In this document: positions 1-6,989 of the stretch, one piece after another
Numbering within the stretch: position 1 is the stretch's first letter
Layout of the letters: every line of letters begins with the position of its first letter
NCBI GenBank assembly: GCA_012965075.1
Contig: DTSY01000078.1
Span: 1-9,042, forward strand
DNA: 9,042 nucleotides
From: Gammaproteobacteria bacterium
GTDB taxonomy: Bacteria; Pseudomonadota; Gammaproteobacteria; Magnimaribacterales; Magnimaribacteraceae
Direction of reading: 5' to 3'
Program-made: the position numbers and the translations under genes
The notes under the pieces: generated by a model
Database searches by the model: none
What the model was told of the DNA's origin: nothing
Seen by the model: the letters and a program-made list of their open reading frames with translations, nothing else

Positions 1-117
1 GCTAAGAAAATATTAAAAGACTGGAAGAGAGAATTAAACCTATTTAAAAAGGTTATGCCTACTGATTATAAAAGAGTTCTTCAAGAAGAACTTAGAAAAG
101 AAAGGAAGGCTGGATAG
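1..117 (+). CDS. gltB: Glutamate synthase large subunit, C-terminal end only (partial)
   Basis: Open from the left edge, this frame encodes 38 residues and ends in TAG at 115-117. The visible residues include FKKVMPTDYKRVL, which resembles the extreme C-terminus of glutamate synthase large subunits (usually about 1500 residues). The large subunit takes the amide from glutamine and makes glutamate from 2-oxoglutarate in the cytoplasm, using electrons passed on by the small subunit. The next base after the stop is the A of the gltD start codon, so the two are almost certainly one operon with coupled translation. The identification rests mainly on the short tail plus the adjacent gltD, because no catalytic domain lies in the window. 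Inside its last codons is the gltD ribosome binding site, AGGAAGG at 103-109, eight bases before the gltD ATG. Confidence 0.85.
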   Translation, partial: AKKILKDWKRELNLFKKVMPTDYKRVLQEELRKERKAG

Positions 118-1551
118 ATGGGTAAAACAACTGGTTTTAAAGAGTTTAAAAGGGTTGTCGAGCCTTACAGGCCCGCCAAGGAAAGGGTCTTGGATTTCAA
201 GGAAATCTACACAGAACATGATGAGAACGGTCTGAGTACACAAGCATCGAGATGCATGGATTGTGGAGTGCCCTTCTGTCAGTCAAATGAAGGTTGTCCT
301 GTCTATAATTTAATACCTGAGTGGAATGATCTCGTTTATCAGAATAGATGGGAGGAAGCATTTGAGAGATTAATCGAAACCAATAATTTTCCTGAAATTA
401 CTGGGAGAGTCTGTCCGGCAGTATGTGAAGGGGCTTGTGTCTTAGGAATCACAGAAACACCGGTTGCTATAAAAAATCTTGAAGCCGCTATTTCAGACAA
501 AGGTCTTGAAAATGGTTGGTTTAAAGCAGCACCTCCAACAAACCGAACTGGCAAAAAAATAGCCATTGTTGGTTCAGGACCCGCAGGTTTATCGGCAGCT
601 CAAGAATTGAATTTTGCCGGCCATACAGTGACTGTGTATGAAAGGGATGACAGATTAGGTGGCTTAATGATGTACGGGATTCCCAATATGAAGCTGGAGA
701 AATCAATATTGGATTTCAGAGTGGAAATCATGGAACAAGAAGGCATTAGTTTTTTTACCCGTACAGACATTGGAAGTGATAACAAGAATTCAATCGGTAT
801 TGAAGAGCTTTCTGAAAGTAACGATGTTATTTTACTGGCAACAGGTGCAACTCAGCCTCGAGACTTACCCATACCTAACAGAGAAGCAGAGGGAATCCAC
901 TTTGCCATGGACTTTTTAAGAGCCAATACCAAAAGCCTTCTGGATAGTAACCATAAAGATCAGAATTATATAAATGCTAAAGATAAAGATGTAATAGTTA
1001 TAGGTGGTGGAGATACCGGTACTGATTGCATAGGGACAGCCCTTAGACATGGATGTAAATCTTTAACTAATTTCGAGATCCTTCCTCAACCCCCTGTTGA
1101 AAGAGCAGAAGATAATCCCTGGCCAATATTTCCCAAAACTTACACAGTGGATTATGGCCATGAAGAATCCAATGAACTATTTGGAAGTGATCCAAGAGTA
1201 TTCTCAATATCTGGTAAGAAATTTTTAAAAGATGACCGGGGTAATCTGACTGGCATAGTTACCGTTGAAGTGGACAATAATTTTAAAGAGATTTCGGAGA
1301 CTGAGAAAGAGTGGAAAGCTGACCTCATCTTTCTAGCCATGGGATTTTTAGGTCCTGAAGACTATGTAGTAAAGAATTTACAAGTAGATCTTGATGAAAG
1401 AAGTAACTACAAAGCTGAGCACAACATTCATGTGACCAGCAATCCCAAAGTCTTTGCTGCGGGGGATTGCCGAAGAGGACAATCTTTGGTGGTTTGGGCA
1501 ATTAATGAAGGTCGAGCGGCAGCACGAGAAATTAATAATTTTCTCAGTTAA
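118..1551 (+). CDS. gltD: Glutamate synthase [NADPH] small subunit
   Basis: This 477-residue cytoplasmic flavoprotein takes electrons from NAD(P)H through FAD and Fe-S clusters to GltB for glutamate synthesis (GS-GOGAT ammonium assimilation). The N-terminal Fe-S domain has Cys46, Cys49, Cys54, Cys60 and then Cys99, Cys103, Cys107. The FAD-binding fold starts at residue 147 with VGSGPAG (151-157), and a conserved GIPN follows at 187-190. The NAD(P)H site is GGGDTG (296-301). The second FAD motif, AGDCRRGQ, is at 448-455. The segment NPWPIFPKTYTVDYGHEES (333-351) marks the cyanobacterial/actinobacterial/eukaryotic-like subtype and is absent from E. coli GltD. The ATG abuts the gltB stop and has a good Shine-Dalgarno sequence, which supports the start. 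The length is normal for the family (about 470-490). Its TAA overlaps the stop codon of the convergent tesB, so there is no room for an ordinary terminator between them. Confidence 0.96.
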   Translation: MGKTTGFKEFKRVVEPYRPAKERVLDFKEIYTEHDENGLSTQASRCMDCGVPFCQSNEGCPVYNLIPEWNDLVYQNRWEEAFERLIETNNFPEITGRVCPAVCEGACVLGITETPVAIKNLEAAISDKGLENGWFKAAPPTNRTGKKIAIVGSGPAGLSAAQELNFAGHTVTVYERDDRLGGLMMYGIPNMKLEKSILDFRVEIMEQEGISFFTRTDIGSDNKNSIGIEELSESNDVILLATGATQPRDLPIPNREAEGIHFAMDFLRANTKSLLDSNHKDQNYINAKDKDVIVIGGGDTGTDCIGTALRHGCKSLTNFEILPQPPVERAEDNPWPIFPKTYTVDYGHEESNELFGSDPRVFSISGKKFLKDDRGNLTGIVTVEVDNNFKEISETEKEWKADLIFLAMGFLGPEDYVVKNLQVDLDERSNYKAEHNIHVTSNPKVFAAGDCRRGQSLVVWAINEGRAAAREINNFLS

Positions 1552-2417
1552 CCCTTTACTACTCTCATTAAACCTTCCTGTACCGCTGAAGCTATAAGCA
1601 CTCCCTCCCTGGTATAAACACTACCTCGGTTAAAGCCTCTGGCATTACTCGCGTTCGGACTATCAGTGGAATAAAGCATCCATTTATCTGCTCTAAAAGG
1701 CCTGTGAAACCACATACCATGATCTAAGCTAGCACTTTGCACATTGCCTTTGGCAAAACTCAGTCTGTGAGGATTTAAAGAAGTGCTTAATAACCCCATA
1801 TCTGAAGCGTAGGCCAGAATGGCTTGATGACAAATATCGTTATCAGGGAGCTTAGCTACTGCTTTCATCCAAACCTGCTTATAAGGTGGCTTCTTTTGAG
1901 GTTCATCGAACATACCTTCACCAGGCAAGTTTCTTATCTCTATGGGTCGTTCTCTGGTAAAAAATTCTCTAAACCTCTCTGGCACCTTATCTATCATTTG
2001 TTTTCTTATCTCAAGATCACTTATGCATTCTTCAGGCCCTGGTATATCTGGCATATCAATTTGATGAGTCGGACCAGTTTCTTTTTTATGAAACGAAGAA
2101 GACATATTAAATATGGCTTCGCCTTTTTGTATGGCTATTACCCTTCGAGTTGTAAAACTCCCACCATCTCTTATCCTATCTACGTCGTAGATAATCGGTT
2201 GTTTCATATCACCCGGTCTTAAAAAATAAGCATGTAAGGAATGAACACTACGCTTTTTGTCCACCGTCTTTGCTGCAGCAGTCAACGCCTGCCCTAAAAC
2301 TTGACCTCCAAAAACTCTTGGTCCACCTATGTTTTCACTTTGTCCTCTAAACAGATTGTCTTCCAATTGTTCCAAATCGAGAAGTTTTATAAGTTTATCT
2401 AGCGCTTTTCTTTTCAT
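1548..2417 (-). CDS. tesB: Acyl-CoA thioesterase II (TesB family)
   Basis: Predicted to hydrolyse acyl-CoA to free fatty acid and CoA in the cytoplasm. At 289 residues it matches E. coli TesB (286). The double-hotdog fold is recognisable. The N-terminal half has NIGGPRVFGGQVLGQAL (29-45) and a conserved HAYFLRPGD (62-70). The C-terminal half has HQAILAYASD (197-206), LDHGMWFHRPFRADKWMLY (231-249) and SAVQEGLMR (277-285). The catalytic triad of E. coli TesB (Asp204, Thr228, Gln278) maps to Asp206, Ser230 and Gln280, a conservative Thr-to-Ser change. It is the last gene of the leftward cysE operon and starts 2 bases after the crotonase stop, so translational coupling is likely. I see only a weak purine stretch as ribosome binding site. 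At its 3' end the TAA is antiparallel to the gltD stop inside a shared TTAA. Confidence 0.94.
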   Translation of the reverse strand: MKRKALDKLIKLLDLEQLEDNLFRGQSENIGGPRVFGGQVLGQALTAAAKTVDKKRSVHSLHAYFLRPGDMKQPIIYDVDRIRDGGSFTTRRVIAIQKGEAIFNMSSSFHKKETGPTHQIDMPDIPGPEECISDLEIRKQMIDKVPERFREFFTRERPIEIRNLPGEGMFDEPQKKPPYKQVWMKAVAKLPDNDICHQAILAYASDMGLLSTSLNPHRLSFAKGNVQSASLDHGMWFHRPFRADKWMLYSTDSPNASNARGFNRGSVYTREGVLIASAVQEGLMRVVKG

Positions 2418-2419
2418 AT

Positions 2420-3301
2420 TTACTTAAATTTTCTTTCTTCCCACCAAGGATAAAATTCGGGCATGTCTTTCGAAACTTTACTTGGAAACTTGGGCGAACG
2501 TTTTTCAAGAAAAGATTCAACTCCTTCCTTAGCATCTGCGCCCTGACCCAATTCATAAATAGCTCTTGAATCTACTTTATGAGCTTCCATTGGATGATCG
2601 GCGCCTAATAATTTCCACAGCATTTGCCTGGTCATGGCAACGGATACAGGACTGGTATTCTCAACTATTTCTTGGGCAATTTTATTCGCTTCTTCCAAGA
2701 GTTCATTCGCAGGGTGTATAGATTTGATTAAACCTCCTTCTTTTGCTTCTTCTGGAGAAAAAACCCGTCCAGAGAAGGTCCATTCTAACGCTTTATTAAT
2801 GCCTACAACTCTAGGTAAAAACCAACTTGAAGCTGCTTCCGGAACCAAGCCACGACGGGCAAAGACAAAACCAAATTTAGCTTCTTCACTGGCAATTCTA
2901 ATATCCATGGGAAGGGTCATTGTCACCCCAACTCCCACCGCGGGACCATTAAAAGCAGCAATTATAGGTTTTGGACAATCAAAAATGGCTAGGGTTGTTC
3001 TACCTCCTCCGTCCCGCATCCATTCAGGATCATCTTTTATACCTTCTGTCTCGCCCTTATTGTTTCTTACCTCTCTATTAAATGTATTGCCTCCGGCGCC
3101 TAGATCAGCTCCTGCACAGAATCCTCTGCCTGCTCCTGTAACGATAATTACCCTTATATCATCATCCTTTCCAGCCTTGTCGAAAGCTTCAATTAGGTCA
3201 GCTTGCATTTGACCTGTGTAAGCATTGAGTCTCTCTGGTCTATTTAGAGTAATGGTTAACACTTTGTTTTTTACTTCATAAAGAATGCATTCAAATTTCA
3301 T
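2420..3301 (-). CDS. Crotonase (enoyl-CoA hydratase/isomerase) family protein without the hydratase Glu pair
   Basis: This 293-residue protein has clear crotonase signatures: NRPERLNA (20-27), the oxyanion-hole segments FCAGADL (61-67) and FNGPAVGVG (117-125), and a C-terminal trimerisation region ending in PWWEERKFK. It is about 30 residues longer than many hydratases, partly through a hydrophilic insert around 69-100. Aligned by eye with rat enoyl-CoA hydratase, Glu144 falls on Thr127 and Glu164 on Phe147, so the hydratase pair is missing. Glu155, in LVPEAASSW, lies where yeast Eci1 and human ECI2 (delta3,delta2-enoyl-CoA isomerases) have their catalytic Glu. An isomerase-like or other single-acid reaction on an acyl-CoA is therefore more likely than hydration, though the substrate is unknown. 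It lies between cysE and tesB in a tight operon. Its ribosome binding site, GAGG, overlaps the cysE stop codon. Confidence 0.9.
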   Translation of the reverse strand: MKFECILYEVKNKVLTITLNRPERLNAYTGQMQADLIEAFDKAGKDDDIRVIIVTGAGRGFCAGADLGAGGNTFNREVRNNKGETEGIKDDPEWMRDGGGRTTLAIFDCPKPIIAAFNGPAVGVGVTMTLPMDIRIASEEAKFGFVFARRGLVPEAASSWFLPRVVGINKALEWTFSGRVFSPEEAKEGGLIKSIHPANELLEEANKIAQEIVENTSPVSVAMTRQMLWKLLGADHPMEAHKVDSRAIYELGQGADAKEGVESFLEKRSPKFPSKVSKDMPEFYPWWEERKFK

Positions 3302-3308
3302 AAAAATA

Positions 3309-3312
3309 CCTC
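3309..3312 (-). promoter_or_regulatory. Ribosome binding site of the crotonase gene, overlapping the cysE stop
   Basis: On the minus strand the core GAGG lies seven bases before the ATG at 3301-3299. Its bases overlap the cysE TGA at 3313-3311. This fixes the start codon and suggests that ribosomes finishing cysE feed directly into the next gene. Confidence 0.65.
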
Positions 3313-4096
3313 ATAAATTTCTATATATATTGTGATCTACTTCATAAGCAGGGCTTTTTTTACCAGATTTTCCAACCTCCTCAGCTGGGACTCCTGCAAC
3401 AGTTGTTCCTTCTTTCACATCAGACAATACAACGCTGCCAGCAGCAACTTTGGCATTTTTCCCAATTTCTACGTTTCCTAAGATTGTAACAGCTGCACTC
3501 AAAAGAACTCCTTCTCTTACCTTGGGATGCCGATCACCTGATTCTTTGCCAGTGCCTCCTAAAGTAACGCCTTGAAATATAGATACATTATCTTCAACGA
3601 CAGCAGTTTCACCTATTACTACTCCTGTGCCATGATCCATCATTACCCCTTTGCCGATCTGAGCAGCAGGGTGAATATCAACCCCATAGACTTCAGAACA
3701 TCTACTTTGAATAAATAGGGCCAAAGTATGCCTCTCATTAGCCCATAACCAATGCGAGACTTTGTGGGCTTGCAGTGCTCTAAAACCTTTGTAAAACAGC
3801 AATGGGGTTGAAAAATACCTACAGGCTGGATCCCTTTCTTTGGTTGCTATTAAGTCATTAGCTATATCAGAGATCATTTCCTCGCTTGAGTTTATGGCTT
3901 CTTTCATGACTCTTCTAAGCATCATCGGCTGAATAGAGGCATTTGAAAGATCATTAGCTAAGTGATTGGCCAAAGTAGAAGAAAAAGAGTCATGCTCCAA
4001 CACGGTCGTATGAAAGAAACTTGCCAAGACTGGCTCTGCTTCAGCCCTTTTCCTCGTTTCTTTTCTAATTTCTTCCCAGACTTCATTCACTTCCAT
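3311..4096 (-). CDS. cysE: Serine O-acetyltransferase
   Basis: Makes O-acetylserine from serine and acetyl-CoA, the committed step of cysteine synthesis, in the cytoplasm. The 261 residues comprise an N-terminal helical domain (about 1-140) and a left-handed beta-helix of hexapeptide repeats (about 141-240). The catalytic residues of E. coli CysE (Asp143, His158, His193) map with a constant offset to Asp140 in VDIHPAA, His155 in MMDHGTG and His190 in GDRHPKVREG. FQGVTLGGTGK (174-184) and AGVPAEEVGK (234-243) are further hallmarks. The tail ends in Tyr-Arg-Asn-Leu. E. coli CysE ends in Ile, and that residue docks into CysK to form the cysteine synthase complex, so Leu here is noteworthy. The ATG has AAGGA eight bases upstream (4109-4105). 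It is the first gene of the leftward operon and reads away from a shared promoter region. Confidence 0.96.
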   Translation of the reverse strand: MEVNEVWEEIRKETRKRAEAEPVLASFFHTTVLEHDSFSSTLANHLANDLSNASIQPMMLRRVMKEAINSSEEMISDIANDLIATKERDPACRYFSTPLLFYKGFRALQAHKVSHWLWANERHTLALFIQSRCSEVYGVDIHPAAQIGKGVMMDHGTGVVIGETAVVEDNVSIFQGVTLGGTGKESGDRHPKVREGVLLSAAVTILGNVEIGKNAKVAAGSVVLSDVKEGTTVAGVPAEEVGKSGKKSPAYEVDHNIYRNL

Positions 4097-4130
4097 GAAA
4101 TTTTTCCTTACTTAATTTAAAAGGAGCGTA

Positions 4131-4160
4131 ATTGTACTCTACTGTGTGTTCTTGCTGAAA
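4131..4160 (-). promoter_or_regulatory. Predicted sigma70-type promoter of the cysE operon
   Basis: On the minus strand a -35-like TTTCAG (4160-4155) is followed after 18 bases by a good -10, TACAAT (4136-4131). Transcription would start near 4124, about 28 bases before the cysE ATG. The -35 is weak and overlaps that of the opposite promoter. This is prediction by eye, with no mapped start. Confidence 0.45.
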
Positions 4161-4179
4161 TGAAACAAATAAGGATAAT
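4152..4179 (+). promoter_or_regulatory. Predicted sigma70-type promoter of the cobS-cobT cluster
   Basis: A -35-like TTGCTG (4152-4157) and a near-consensus -10, GATAAT (4174-4179), are separated by 16 bases. Transcription would start near 4186, giving a 5' leader of only about 24 bases. The leader is pyrimidine-rich then AT-rich (CTCCTTTTTT, then TATATTATTAATAG) and has no Shine-Dalgarno sequence. Prediction only. Confidence 0.5.
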
Positions 4180-4209
4180 AGGCTCTCCTTTTTTATATTA
4201 TTAATAGAA

Positions 4210-5202
4210 ATGACTATGGAAATAATTGATCAATCAGGTGTCACACCTGACATAGAACTGGATGTACGTCAGACTTTTGATCTTGATGTGGATCTTAAGG
4301 TACCCGCATTCAGTACCGCTAACGATTATGTGCCATCTATTGATGAAGCATATAAATTTGATGAACAAACCACTTTAGCCATTCTGGCTGGCTTTGCCCA
4401 CAACAGAAGGGTAATGATTCAAGGCTATCACGGTTCTGGAAAATCAACTCACATTGAGCAAGTGGCGGCAAGATTAAATTGGCCTTGCGTTCGAGTAAAT
4501 CTAGACAGTCACATAAGCAGAATAGATTTACTAGGAAAGGATGCGATTGTCCTCAAGGACGGCAAACAGATTACCGAATTCAAGGAAGGTATTCTTCCTT
4601 GGGCAGTTCAAACTCCAACGGCTCTTGTCTTTGATGAATACGATGCAGGCAGACCAGACGTAATGTTTGTAATACAAAGAGTTCTTGAAGTAGAAGGTAA
4701 ATTAACTTTACTGGACCAGAATAAAGTAATAACTCCTCACCCCTCTTTTAGACTTTTCTCAACAGCTAATACAGTAGGCTTAGGTGACACCACAGGCCTT
4801 TATCACGGAACGCAGCAAATAAATCAGGGACAGATGGACCGGTGGCATATAGTTTCAACTTTAAACTATCTTGATCCTGAACTAGAGCTTAGTGTAGTCC
4901 TAGCAAAAGTTCCAAGTTTTGACACGGAAGAGGGCAGAGAGGAAGTCATTAACATGATCTCTACTGGCAATTTAACCAGACAAGGGTTTGCTAGCGGTGA
5001 TATTTCTACTCTTATGTCACCAAGAACAATAATCACTTGGGCTGAAAATACTTCAATATTTAATGATAGAAATAAAGCTTTTGAAGTTACTTTTCTAAAT
5101 AAATGCGATGAAACCGAAAGAGCAATAATTGCTGAATACTACCAAAGATGCTTTAACGAAGATCTAGAGGATTCCGCTGCAGAGTCTTTAGAAGAAGAAT
5201 AA
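4210..5202 (+). CDS. cobS: AAA+ ATPase, cobaltochelatase subunit CobS family
   Basis: This 330-residue MoxR-type AAA+ ATPase is very similar to CobS of Pseudomonas denitrificans, which with CobT and CobN inserts cobalt into hydrogenobyrinic acid a,c-diamide in the aerobic cobalamin pathway. The N-terminal VRQTFDLDVDLKVPAFS (19-35) matches the CobS leader region. Walker A is GYHGSGKST (72-80), with Ser76 where CobS commonly has Thr. Walker B is ALVFDEYD (138-145). The sensor-1 Asn187 is in STANTVG, the MDRW motif with a candidate arginine finger is at 209-212, and MSPRT is at 269-273. An in-frame TGA at 4156-4158 with no ATG after it supports the ATG at 4210, although Met3 (4216) is possible. 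No Shine-Dalgarno sequence is visible. It is followed after 11 bases by cobT. No cobN is in the window, so a cobalt role is not established. Confidence 0.93.
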   Translation: MTMEIIDQSGVTPDIELDVRQTFDLDVDLKVPAFSTANDYVPSIDEAYKFDEQTTLAILAGFAHNRRVMIQGYHGSGKSTHIEQVAARLNWPCVRVNLDSHISRIDLLGKDAIVLKDGKQITEFKEGILPWAVQTPTALVFDEYDAGRPDVMFVIQRVLEVEGKLTLLDQNKVITPHPSFRLFSTANTVGLGDTTGLYHGTQQINQGQMDRWHIVSTLNYLDPELELSVVLAKVPSFDTEEGREEVINMISTGNLTRQGFASGDISTLMSPRTIITWAENTSIFNDRNKAFEVTFLNKCDETERAIIAEYYQRCFNEDLEDSAAESLEEE

Positions 5203-5213
5203 GTATACACTCC

Positions 5214-6989
5214 ATGCCTCCCCACTCCTCTTCAAACGAGAATCTTAAAGAAGCAGTCTCAGCAGCCACAAGAGCTTTAGCCCAAGACCCAGAATTAGAA
5301 ATTAGCTTTGGAGGAATGCCTTCAACAGGCTCTAAGGTTGTTCTTTCCAATCCACCTACTAGAAAATCTGAATTGGCCTCTTTCAGGGGTAAGGCCGATG
5401 CCCTAGCCTGTTCAAAGAGATTTAGTAGTGATGAGATCTCTGTAGACACTGGCTCTTCAAAATTGAACTCTCTTTTAACAAAGTTTGAAGATATGAGGGT
5501 AGAAATACTGGGATCTAAGAAATATGAAGGTGTCGCTGGTAATTTAAACGCTAGATTTGAAGATAAATGTAAGGCTTTTGCCGCTCTAGAGGAAAAAGAT
5601 GATTTGCTTGAACCTGCATTAGAGTCCTGGTTAAGGCAAATGCTTTTAGAAGAAAAGTTATCAAAAACTCAATTACAGGTTCTTAAGCCCTGGAAGAATC
5701 TATTAAATGACAAAGGCGCATCTTTTAAAACAGAACTCCTAGAATCATTGGAAGATCAGATTCAATTTGCCGAGACATCAAGAAAACTTCTTCATGCTTT
5801 AGAAATAGACCAAGCTAGCTCTGAAGATGAACTGGACAAAGAAGGTGCTGATTCAGAAGACTCAGACAGTGAAGAAAATAGTTCTGATACAAATGAAGAT
5901 GAACTCCAACTTGATTCGGACATGTCTCAAGAAATGGATTCGTCAGATTTAGTGGAAGAGGACATGGAAATTGGTGATATCGATGAAGACGCTATAGTCG
6001 ATGAAAACCAAGAGACTATCTCAAATAATTCCTGGTTAGAAAGGCTCGTAGAACAGACACTTAATTTCAAATACAAGGTTTATGCCAGAGATTATGATGA
6101 AGAAATTTTGGCCGAAGAAATGTGTAGTTCTGAGGAGTTACAGAGACTCAGAAGACATCTTGATCAATTAATGGGCCCAAGTAAAGCAACTATCTCCAAG
6201 CTAGCTCACAGACTACAAAGGTTTTTACTGGCCCAACAAAACAGGTCTTGGGAATTTAATAAAGAAGAAGGTTTGCTGGATGCCTCTAAATTACACAAAA
6301 TCATCCTAGATCCAATTACGCCTTTAAGTTATAAGGTGGAAAAAGAAACAGAATTTAGAGACACAGTAGTTTCTATCTTGGTTGATAGCTCAGGTTCAAT
6401 GCGTGGTAGGTCGATGACAGTGGCTGCAATATGTGCAGATATAATCAGCACTACACTTGAAAGATGTAACGTAAAGACAGAAGTCCTAGGGTTTACAACC
6501 CGACAGTGGAAAGGCGGAGAAAGCAGGAAAAGATGGGTAGAAGATGGTAAGCCTGAAAACCCAGGGAGACTTAATGATATAAGGCACATAATCTTTAAAT
6601 CTGCTGATACTTCCTGGCGCCGAGGTCAGAAAAATTTTGGTCTTATGCTAAGAGAAGGTCTTTTAAAAGAAAATGTTGATGGAGAAGCTTTAATTTGGGC
6701 TCACGACCGCTTAGCGAGAAGACTAGAACAAAGAAAAATTCTCATGGTCATATCTGACGGTGCCCCTGTGGATGACAGTACTCTTTCCACTAACCCCAAT
6801 AACTACCTAGATTTACACTTGAGACAAGTAATACACTCAATAGAAACGCAGTCTCCAATAAAACTCATTGCTATTGGTATAGGCCACGACGTTACCAGAT
6901 ATTACCAAAAAGCTGTTACTATCCACAGAGCTGAAGAATTGGGTGGCGTAATGTTGGATCAATTAACAGAATTGTTCAAAATCGATTAA
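5214..6989 (+). CDS. cobT: VWA-domain protein, cobaltochelatase subunit CobT family
   Basis: This 591-residue partner of CobS belongs to the family whose members form a chaperone-like ring complex that drives metal insertion by CobN. Residues 8-195 are a largely helical N-terminal region. Residues 203-268 form an Asp/Glu/Ser-rich linker typical of CobT. Residues 274-365 match the conserved central region, including YKVYARDYDEE (287-297). The C-terminal von Willebrand A domain starts near 383 with the metal-ion (MIDAS) motif DSSGS (391-395), further conserved residues in GFTTRQW (426-432), and VISDGAPVDD (512-521). A glycine-containing IAIGIGHDVTRYY (552-564) follows. It lies 11 bases after cobS. 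The ATG at 5214 has only a distant purine run (GAAGAAGAA) upstream, so translation may depend on coupling. No upstream in-frame ATG is evident. No membrane segment or signal peptide is seen, so it is cytoplasmic. Confidence 0.93.
   Translation: MPPHSSSNENLKEAVSAATRALAQDPELEISFGGMPSTGSKVVLSNPPTRKSELASFRGKADALACSKRFSSDEISVDTGSSKLNSLLTKFEDMRVEILGSKKYEGVAGNLNARFEDKCKAFAALEEKDDLLEPALESWLRQMLLEEKLSKTQLQVLKPWKNLLNDKGASFKTELLESLEDQIQFAETSRKLLHALEIDQASSEDELDKEGADSEDSDSEENSSDTNEDELQLDSDMSQEMDSSDLVEEDMEIGDIDEDAIVDENQETISNNSWLERLVEQTLNFKYKVYARDYDEEILAEEMCSSEELQRLRRHLDQLMGPSKATISKLAHRLQRFLLAQQNRSWEFNKEEGLLDASKLHKIILDPITPLSYKVEKETEFRDTVVSILVDSSGSMRGRSMTVAAICADIISTTLERCNVKTEVLGFTTRQWKGGESRKRWVEDGKPENPGRLNDIRHIIFKSADTSWRRGQKNFGLMLREGLLKENVDGEALIWAHDRLARRLEQRKILMVISDGAPVDDSTLSTNPNNYLDLHLRQVIHSIETQSPIKLIAIGIGHDVTRYYQKAVTIHRAEELGGVMLDQLTELFKID

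Larger units (their letters stand above)
4119..4192. repeat. Inverted pair AAAAGGAG / CTCCTTTT flanking the divergent promoters
   Basis: AAAAGGAG at 4119-4126 and its exact reverse complement CTCCTTTT at 4185-4192 are 58 bases apart. Each arm lies 4 or 5 bases beyond the predicted -10 of one promoter. Both divergent transcripts would therefore carry CTCCTTTT at or near their 5' end. Because the arms would be in different transcripts, this is not an RNA hairpin. It could be a paired operator, a shared initial transcribed sequence, or chance in AT-rich DNA. Confidence 0.35.

Noticed and set aside
1824..2222. A 132-codon open frame on the plus strand opposite tesB
   Set aside because: Aromatic-rich translation is a by-product of the antisense codons of a well-supported tesB; no motif or ribosome binding site was seen.
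2634..3212. A 192-codon open frame on the plus strand opposite the crotonase gene
   Set aside because: It is fully antisense to a clearly conserved gene, its translation is a low-complexity Ser/Pro/Ala sequence with no motif, and no ribosome binding site precedes it.
4097..4209. Riboswitch (cobalamin or SAM type) ahead of cobS or cysE
   Set aside because: Predicted leaders are only about 24-28 bases and the whole gap is 113 bases, too short for these aptamers; no cobalamin-box-like sequence was recognised.
5153..5449. A 98-codon minus-strand frame across the cobS-cobT junction
   Set aside because: It overlaps both recognised genes, and its translation has no recognisable domain.
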